Positions 6,638 to 10,251 of a stretch of 10,251 nucleotides of DNA are shown piece after piece. How positions within the stretch are numbered: position 1 is the stretch's first letter; each line of letters starts with the position of its first letter. The notes below the pieces were generated by a model. The model worked only from the letters and a program-made list of their open reading frames with translations. It ran no database searches and was not told the origin of the DNA. A program made the translations under genes and the position numbers. The DNA is from Pontiella sp. (lineage in GTDB: Bacteria; Verrucomicrobiota; Kiritimatiellia; Kiritimatiellales; Pontiellaceae): NCBI GenBank assembly GCA_029935255.1, contig JAOZKS010000067.1, positions 1-10,251 on the forward strand. The letters are read 5' to 3'.

Positions 6638-8104
6638 ATGAAAATCAAGATCAACGACCTGATGCAGCAGAGTGGCGTAAAGTTTGGCACCAGCGGTGCT
6701 CGCGGACTGGCGGTGGAGATGAGCGATAAGGTTTGCTATATCTACACCAAAGGCTTTCTTCAATATTTGGAAGAATCCGGAGAGTTGAAGAAAGTAGACG
6801 GAGCTTCTTGCTCCGTTGCGATCGCCGGGGACCTGCGCCCGAGTTCGGGCCGCATTATGACCGCAGTGGCAAAAGCCGCTTCCGACATGGGATACACACC
6901 GGTTAACTGCGGATTTATTCCCTCTCCGGCGGTGGCGCTGTACGGGCTGAAAAAGGGGTGTCCGGCCATCATGGTGACGGGCAGTCATATCCCGGCCGAT
7001 CGCAACGGCATCAAATTCAATAAATGCTCCGGGGAAATCCTCAAGTACGACGAGGAGCAAATTCGTGAGCAGGTGGTTGAAGTGGATGATTCTATTTTCG
7101 AGGAAAATGAGTTCGTATTGCCGGAGGAAACCCTGGAAGCCCGGATAGACTATGTGAATCGCTTCACGAAAACCTTTCCGCCCGATTGTTTGGTGGGGAA
7201 AAAAATCGGGATATACCAGCACTCGGCGGTCGGTCGCGATGCGTTGATTGAAATTTTTTCCAGCCTTGGCGCGGATGTAACGCCACTCGGCTTCTCCAGC
7301 ACCTTCATTCCGGTCGACACCGAGGCGATCCGTGAAGAGGACGTTAAGCTGGCGCGGGAATGGTCGGCGGAAAACGGATTCGACACAATCCTTTCCACCG
7401 ACGGTGACAGCGACCGCCCACTCATCAGTGATGAAAAGGGTGAATGGTTGCGCGGTGATGTGGCCGGAATCCTTGCGGCAAAGTATTTGGGTGCCGACTC
7501 CGTTAGCACGCCGGTAAGCTGCAATACCGCGCTCGAAAAGTGTGGATGGTTTCCGGATATTCGCCGCACCAAGATCGGATCGCCCTTCGTAGTGGCCTCG
7601 ATGATCGAAGCCTCTTTTTCCGGAAGCAAGAGCGTGGTCGGCTACGAGGCCAATGGCGGTTTCCTGACTAACAGCAATTTCACAGTGTTTGGAAAAGAGT
7701 TGTGCGCCCTGCCGACGCGCGATGCCGTCCTTCCGGTGTTGGCGATCATTTTGCTCTCCATCCAGGAGCGTAAGCCGATCTCGGCATTACTAACCGACCT
7801 TCCGCAGCGTTTCACCGCCAGCGACCGCATTCAGGATTTTCCGACCGACGAGAGTTCGAAAATCCTGAAACAGTTTGAAGAAGTGTCCGCCATTGAAGAT
7901 GTGTTCGGTGAGGCTTTCGGAAAGGTAGAATCAATCGACCGCATCGATGGTTTACGCGTGAGCTTTGAGTCGCAGGAAGTCCTTCATATGCGACCTTCCG
8001 GTAACGCACCCGAATTCCGTTGCTACAACGAAGCTCATAGCGAAGAGCGCGTGGTGGCGATGCAGAAGACCTCGATGGAGATTCTGTTGAAATTGAAGGG
8101 ATAG
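6638..8104 (+). CDS. phosphohexomutase (phosphomannomutase/phosphoglucomutase family)
   Basis: A 488-residue alpha-D-phosphohexomutase, which moves phosphate between C1 and C6 of a hexose (mannose or glucose) through a phosphoserine, feeding sugar-nucleotide and cell-envelope synthesis. The order of active-site motifs is complete: GTSGARG near the N-terminus (17-23), TGSHIP (114-119) with phosphoserine S116, the metal loop DGDSDRP (255-261), the sugar-specificity loop GYEANGG (335-341), and the phosphate-binding RPSGNAPEF (452-460). The GYEANGG loop departs from the common GEMSGH/GEQSGH, so mannose versus glucose preference is uncertain; a PMM-type role is my best guess. GAGGG sits at 6629-6633, just upstream of the ATG. 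Codons 53-60 (VDGASCSV) are encoded by a palindromic repeat unit related to the one upstream of the gene. They fall in the loop just before the strand AIAGDLRPSS and leave the fold intact. Confidence 0.9.
   Translation: MKIKINDLMQQSGVKFGTSGARGLAVEMSDKVCYIYTKGFLQYLEESGELKKVDGASCSVAIAGDLRPSSGRIMTAVAKAASDMGYTPVNCGFIPSPAVALYGLKKGCPAIMVTGSHIPADRNGIKFNKCSGEILKYDEEQIREQVVEVDDSIFEENEFVLPEETLEARIDYVNRFTKTFPPDCLVGKKIGIYQHSAVGRDALIEIFSSLGADVTPLGFSSTFIPVDTEAIREEDVKLAREWSAENGFDTILSTDGDSDRPLISDEKGEWLRGDVAGILAAKYLGADSVSTPVSCNTALEKCGWFPDIRRTKIGSPFVVASMIEASFSGSKSVVGYEANGGFLTNSNFTVFGKELCALPTRDAVLPVLAIILLSIQERKPISALLTDLPQRFTASDRIQDFPTDESSKILKQFEEVSAIEDVFGEAFGKVESIDRIDGLRVSFESQEVLHMRPSGNAPEFRCYNEAHSEERVVAMQKTSMEILLKLKG
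6794..6818 (+). repeat. in-frame copy of the GTAGACGGAGC palindromic repeat inside the phosphohexomutase gene
   Basis: This 25-base stretch matches the repeat arm at 6548 onward with two internal mismatches (CTTCCAGCTCC becomes CTTCTTGCTCC) and one at the last base. It keeps hairpin-forming ends: ACGGAGC (6798-6804) pairs with GCTCCGT (6810-6816) around a 5-base loop. It encodes residues 53-60, VDGASCSV, between helix residues EESGELKK and the strand AIAGDLRPSS. That is an exposed loop position in this fold (inference). Confidence 0.8.
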
Positions 8105-8114
8105 ATTGTTAAAC

Positions 8115-8165
8115 CACGGAATACACGGAAGTTTTGCTTTTTCCGTGCATTCAGTGTATTCCGTG
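8115..8165. repeat. CACGGA-type hairpin repeat between the phosphohexomutase gene and trpE
   Basis: CACGGAATACAC (8115-8126) is the exact reverse complement of 8154-8165. Within it, CACGGAA (8124-8130) also pairs with TTCCGTG (8141-8147). The RNA can therefore form a 9-bp outer stem continuing into a 7-bp inner stem with a bulge on the 3' side, or a single 12-bp stem. The sequence after it (GATTCTCGTTTTAATT) has only a four-base T-run, so terminator activity is possible but weak. The repeat unit resembles the termini around the GxxExxY gene at 9725 and 10122. It begins 10 bases after the phosphohexomutase stop and ends 28 bases before trpE. Confidence 0.85.
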
Positions 8166-8193
8166 ATTCTCGTTTTAATTGTGAGAAGAACCT

Positions 8194-9735
8194 ATGGCTG
8201 TAGTACCCGATCGAAAAACATTTTTAGAGCAGGCGAAAAGGGGAAATCTAGTGCCGGTTTGGGAGGAACTCCTGGCCGATCAGGAAACCCCGGTTTCGGC
8301 TTATGAGCGCGTCCGGACCTATTTGCGTGAGCGAGAGCATGCGTCGCACACCTACCTTTTGGAAAGCGTCGAGGGGGGCGAAAAGATTGGGCGGTATTCC
8401 TTCATCGGCGGAACACCGCGAAGTATTATCCGCGCCTATGGCCGCCGCGTGGAAATCGACTCCAATGGGGATGAACCAACGGTCATTGAAGATGTTGATC
8501 CGCTGGATGCGTTGAAGGATCACATGCAACAGTTCACTCCGGTGGTGGACGACCCTAGCTTGCCCAGATTTGTGGGCGGAGCGGTCGGGTTTCTGGGCTA
8601 TGATATGATTTCGCAGTTTGAACCGCGGATTCCAGTCATTGGAAACGATGAGATCGGAAATCCGGACATGGTTTTCATGGTGACGGATGGCCTGATTATC
8701 TTTGACCGGGTAAAGCATCGACTCAAGATATTGGCCAATGCCCATATCGAAGACGACCCAAATGAGGCTTATGATAAGGCCGTTAGCCAGATTAATGAAC
8801 TTCGCGAGGCGCTCCTGACACCGATCAAACGTGTTCTCATCGATACATGCGATGAAGTCGATCCGTTAGAGCCGAAGTCGAATACCACCCAGGAGGAATT
8901 CCTTGGGATGGTCGAAAAAGTGCAGGAATATATTCGTGCAGGCGATGTGATCCAAACCGTGATTTCACAGCGATTCGAGGTGGAGAATAAAGCCGACTCG
9001 CTGGATGTCTATCGCGCATTACGCACCATCAATCCATCGCCCTACATGTTCTGTCTCGATATGGGGGAAAGCTCCGTCGTGGGAACCTCACCCGAAATCC
9101 ATGTGCGATGTGAAGACAAACAGGTCGAAGTTCGTCCGATTGCCGGAACGCGGCCGCGAGGACGCTCAGCCCAGGAAGATGTGGCCTACGAAAAGGATCT
9201 GCTGGCCGATCCGAAGGAGCTCGCGGAGCACATCATGCTCGTCGATCTTGGCCGTAACGACATCGGTCGGGTGTGCAAATTCAACTCCGTCGAAGTACCG
9301 GACCTGATGCTCATCGAACGGTATAGCCATGTGATGCATATTGTTTCCGATGTAACGGGAATATTGGCCGATGACCATGATGAGTATGATGTCATGCGGG
9401 TTACCTTTCCGGCCGGAACCGTAAGTGGCGCCCCGAAAATTCGTGCCATGGAAATTATCGCGGAATTGGAAAAGAGCAAGCGCGGGCCGTATGCCGGTGC
9501 TGTCGGCTATTTTAACTACAACGGAAATTTTGATTCGTGCATCACCATCCGCACGGTCATCCTTGACAAAGGCAAAGCCTATGTTCAGGCCGGTGCAGGA
9601 ATCGTCGCCGATTCCGTACCGATCAACGAATATGAAGAAACACGTAATAAGGCTCGTGGTATGATGACAGCTCTCGCCCTTGCCAAGCACTATCACGCCG
9701 CCCGAATGAACGGACAAGAGAGGGACCACGGATGA
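8194..9735 (+). CDS. trpE: anthranilate synthase component I TrpE
   Basis: TrpE converts chorismate and ammonia (supplied by TrpG from glutamine) to anthranilate, the committed step to tryptophan. The 513 residues cover the N-terminal regulatory domain, with LLES (55-58) of the tryptophan feedback site, and the chorismate-binding domain. The latter has GDVIQTVISQRFE (250-262), PIAGTRPRG (315-323), HIMLVDLGRND (346-356), PAGTVSGAPK (406-415) and QAGAGIVADS (465-474). All are intact, so an active, feedback-sensitive enzyme is expected. GAGAAG at 8183-8188, 5 bases before the ATG, is the likely ribosome-binding site. The last residues, RDHG, and the stop are encoded by the terminal repeat of the following cassette, and the stop overlaps the next start as ATGA. 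I see no trp leader peptide. trpG begins 434 bases after the trpE stop rather than adjacent. Confidence 0.97.
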   Translation: MAVVPDRKTFLEQAKRGNLVPVWEELLADQETPVSAYERVRTYLREREHASHTYLLESVEGGEKIGRYSFIGGTPRSIIRAYGRRVEIDSNGDEPTVIEDVDPLDALKDHMQQFTPVVDDPSLPRFVGGAVGFLGYDMISQFEPRIPVIGNDEIGNPDMVFMVTDGLIIFDRVKHRLKILANAHIEDDPNEAYDKAVSQINELREALLTPIKRVLIDTCDEVDPLEPKSNTTQEEFLGMVEKVQEYIRAGDVIQTVISQRFEVENKADSLDVYRALRTINPSPYMFCLDMGESSVVGTSPEIHVRCEDKQVEVRPIAGTRPRGRSAQEDVAYEKDLLADPKELAEHIMLVDLGRNDIGRVCKFNSVEVPDLMLIERYSHVMHIVSDVTGILADDHDEYDVMRVTFPAGTVSGAPKIRAMEIIAELEKSKRGPYAGAVGYFNYNGNFDSCITIRTVILDKGKAYVQAGAGIVADSVPINEYEETRNKARGMMTALALAKHYHAARMNGQERDHG

Positions 9736-9749
9736 ACACGGATGGACAC
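9725..9749 (+). repeat. left terminal repeat of the GxxExxY cassette
   Basis: The unit runs as ACCACGGATG, AACACGGATG, GACAC, i.e. tandem (A)CACGGAT steps; the CACGGATT that follows continues the pattern to 9754. It encodes the last residues and stop of TrpE (TGA 9733-9735) in one frame, and the first residues of the GxxExxY protein (MNTDGHG, from 9732) in another. It pairs with 10122-10146. Confidence 0.85.
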
Positions 9750-10115
9750 GGATTGGAATATGAGGATTTGACCCGTGAAATTATAGGGTGTTCCATGGAG
9801 GTGTTGAATGAGTTGGGGCACGGATTATTGGAGAAGCCCTATGAAAATGCTTTGGTGGTGGAGTTTGGTTTGCGGGGAATCAGATACAGGCAACAACCCC
9901 GTCATGATGTCGTGTACAAGAATGTGGTTGTTGGAGAGTACATTCCTGATCTAATTGTAGATAACAATGTTGTCGTGGACACGAAGGTAATCGATCACAT
10001 CACTGATCATGAAATCGGGCAAATGTTGAATTATCTAAAAATTACCGGCATGAAGGTCGAGTTAATCGTTAATTTTAAAAAAGCGCGATTGGAATGGAAA
10101 CGAATAGTCCTTTGA
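9732..10115 (+). CDS. GxxExxY family protein (PD-(D/E)XK nuclease superfamily-like)
   Basis: A 127-residue protein with the family's namesake motif GLLEKPY (31-37) after DLTREIIGCSMEVLNELGHG. The second half reads GEYIPDLIVDNNVVVDTK, giving a PD-(D/E)XK-type signature: D73, D83-x-K85, then Q97 in GQMLNYLK. Here Asp replaces the more usual Glu before x-K. NCBI groups such proteins as GxxExxY (TIGR04256), and Pfam places them in a PD-(D/E)XK clan (PDDEXK_3). No biochemical role is established to my knowledge; a nuclease is a structural guess. The first seven residues, MNTDGHG, come from the flanking repeat. An in-frame TTG at codon 8 is an alternative start, but no clear Shine-Dalgarno supports either, and the ATGA overlap with trpE favours coupled initiation at 9732. 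Codon use appears more AT-rich than trpE, consistent with acquisition. Confidence 0.88.
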   Translation: MNTDGHGLEYEDLTREIIGCSMEVLNELGHGLLEKPYENALVVEFGLRGIRYRQQPRHDVVYKNVVVGEYIPDLIVDNNVVVDTKVIDHITDHEIGQMLNYLKITGMKVELIVNFKKARLEWKRIVL

Positions 10116-10121
10116 TTATCA

Positions 10122-10146
10122 GTGTCCATCCGTGTGTATCCGTGGT
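10122..10146 (-). repeat. right terminal repeat of the GxxExxY cassette
   Basis: GTGTCCATCCGTGTGTATCC followed by GTGGT is the reverse complement of the left repeat (9725-9749) with two mismatches. It starts 6 bases after the GxxExxY stop and ends 23 bases before the trpG start. With the left copy it could form a long-range stem enclosing the whole gene in RNA. Confidence 0.85.
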
Positions 10147-10169
10147 TCAAAAACACAAAAGAGATAAGC

Positions 10170-10251
10170 ATGATTTTAGTAATAGATAACTACGATTCTT
10201 TTACCTACAACCTCGTGCAGTATCTCGGCGAGCTGGGTGCGGAAACGCGCG
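10170..10251 (+). CDS. trpG: anthranilate synthase component II TrpG, N-terminal fragment (runs off the window)
   Basis: The 27 codons visible read MILVIDNYDSFTYNLVQYLG followed by ELGAETR. This is the conserved start of class I glutamine amidotransferases of the TrpG/PabA type, which hydrolyse glutamine and pass ammonia to TrpE. The catalytic Cys-His-Glu triad lies beyond the window end. The proximity to trpE supports TrpG over PabA, though many bacteria use one protein for both. The ribosome-binding site is weak (AAAGAGA, 10158-10164). The gene is separated from trpE by the GxxExxY cassette, so its expression now depends on transcription and translation crossing that insert, unless a new promoter exists. 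Confidence 0.9.
   Translation, partial: MILVIDNYDSFTYNLVQYLGELGAETR

Larger units (their letters stand above)
9725..10146 (+). mobile_element. putative repeat-bounded GxxExxY cassette inserted between trpE and trpG
   Basis: A 422-bp unit is bounded by inverted repeats (9725-9749 and 10122-10146; 23 of 25 positions pair). It contains one gene, for a GxxExxY-family PD-(D/E)XK protein, and separates two genes whose products form one complex. No transposase is present and I could not identify a convincing target-site duplication. Mobility is inferred from architecture only. If it moves, either the encoded protein or a factor acting in trans would be needed. Confidence 0.5.

Noticed and set aside
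6590..7222. 210-codon minus-strand ORF at the phosphohexomutase 5' end
   Set aside because: Antisense to a gene with complete catalytic motifs and no family resemblance of its own.
8106..8306. ORF starting in the CACGGA repeat and running into trpE
   Set aside because: It begins with a TTG inside the hairpin repeat and overlaps trpE in another frame; its sequence is a translation of the repeat plus shadow.
9725..9754. CRISPR-like tandem repeats
   Set aside because: Only three short CACGGAT steps with no spacer-length units; they form a terminal repeat of the cassette.
9700..10170. Target-site duplication flanking the GxxExxY cassette
   Set aside because: AAGAGA occurs on both sides (about 9715 and 10159) but at unequal distances from the repeats, so it is not convincing.

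Overview
The window reads as a chromosomal segment of a marine, polysaccharide-degrading bacterium of the PVC group. Verrucomicrobiota/Kiritimatiellota is my best guess. It rests on the pairing of a PhoD-like phosphatase with a secreted sialate O-acetylesterase, on a HisI of the 'NCEQN' type, and on abundant palindromic intergenic repeats. No rRNA or other strong phylogenetic marker is present, so the placement is inference.

Layout. 1-1838: the 3' end of a PhoD-like phosphatase, then a secreted SGNH-type sialate O-acetylesterase, both probably for carbohydrate scavenging. 1842-2251: a decayed ABC-transporter ATPase, missing its Walker A half and frameshifted, butted against the esterase stop codon. 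2270-2759: a half-size TauE/SafE membrane protein and a doubtful 19-codon ORF. 2853-6541: hisF and hisI (histidine biosynthesis), separated by a large minus-strand gene for an exported TPR-like protein of unknown function. 6546-6626: a 26-bp perfect inverted repeat with palindromic arms. 6638-8104: a phosphohexomutase whose coding sequence contains a third copy of that repeat unit, in frame. 8115-8165: a hairpin of a second repeat family (unit CACGGA). 8194-10251: trpE, a GxxExxY-family PD-(D/E)XK protein gene, and the start of trpG.

How the genes work together. HisF and HisI act in one pathway: HisI opens the PR-AMP ring, and HisF makes the imidazole ring two steps later. TrpE and TrpG form the anthranilate synthase complex at the first committed step to tryptophan. 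The window is therefore largely amino-acid biosynthesis, broken up by accessory insertions.

The most interesting structure is at 9725-10146. A small putative nuclease gene is flanked by 25-bp imperfect inverted repeats and sits inside the trpE-trpG pair. The left repeat supplies both the trpE stop codon and the start codon of the inserted gene (ATGA overlap). A related gene-less hairpin lies just upstream of trpE. The arrangement resembles a REP/RAYT 'REPtron', but with a PD-(D/E)XK-family protein in place of a transposase-like one. This is a hypothesis from architecture only.

There is no gene-free stretch over 300 bases. The longest gaps are the divergent region 5981-6127 and the repeat-bearing spacers 6542-6637 and 8105-8193. 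No tRNA, rRNA or CRISPR array was recognised.
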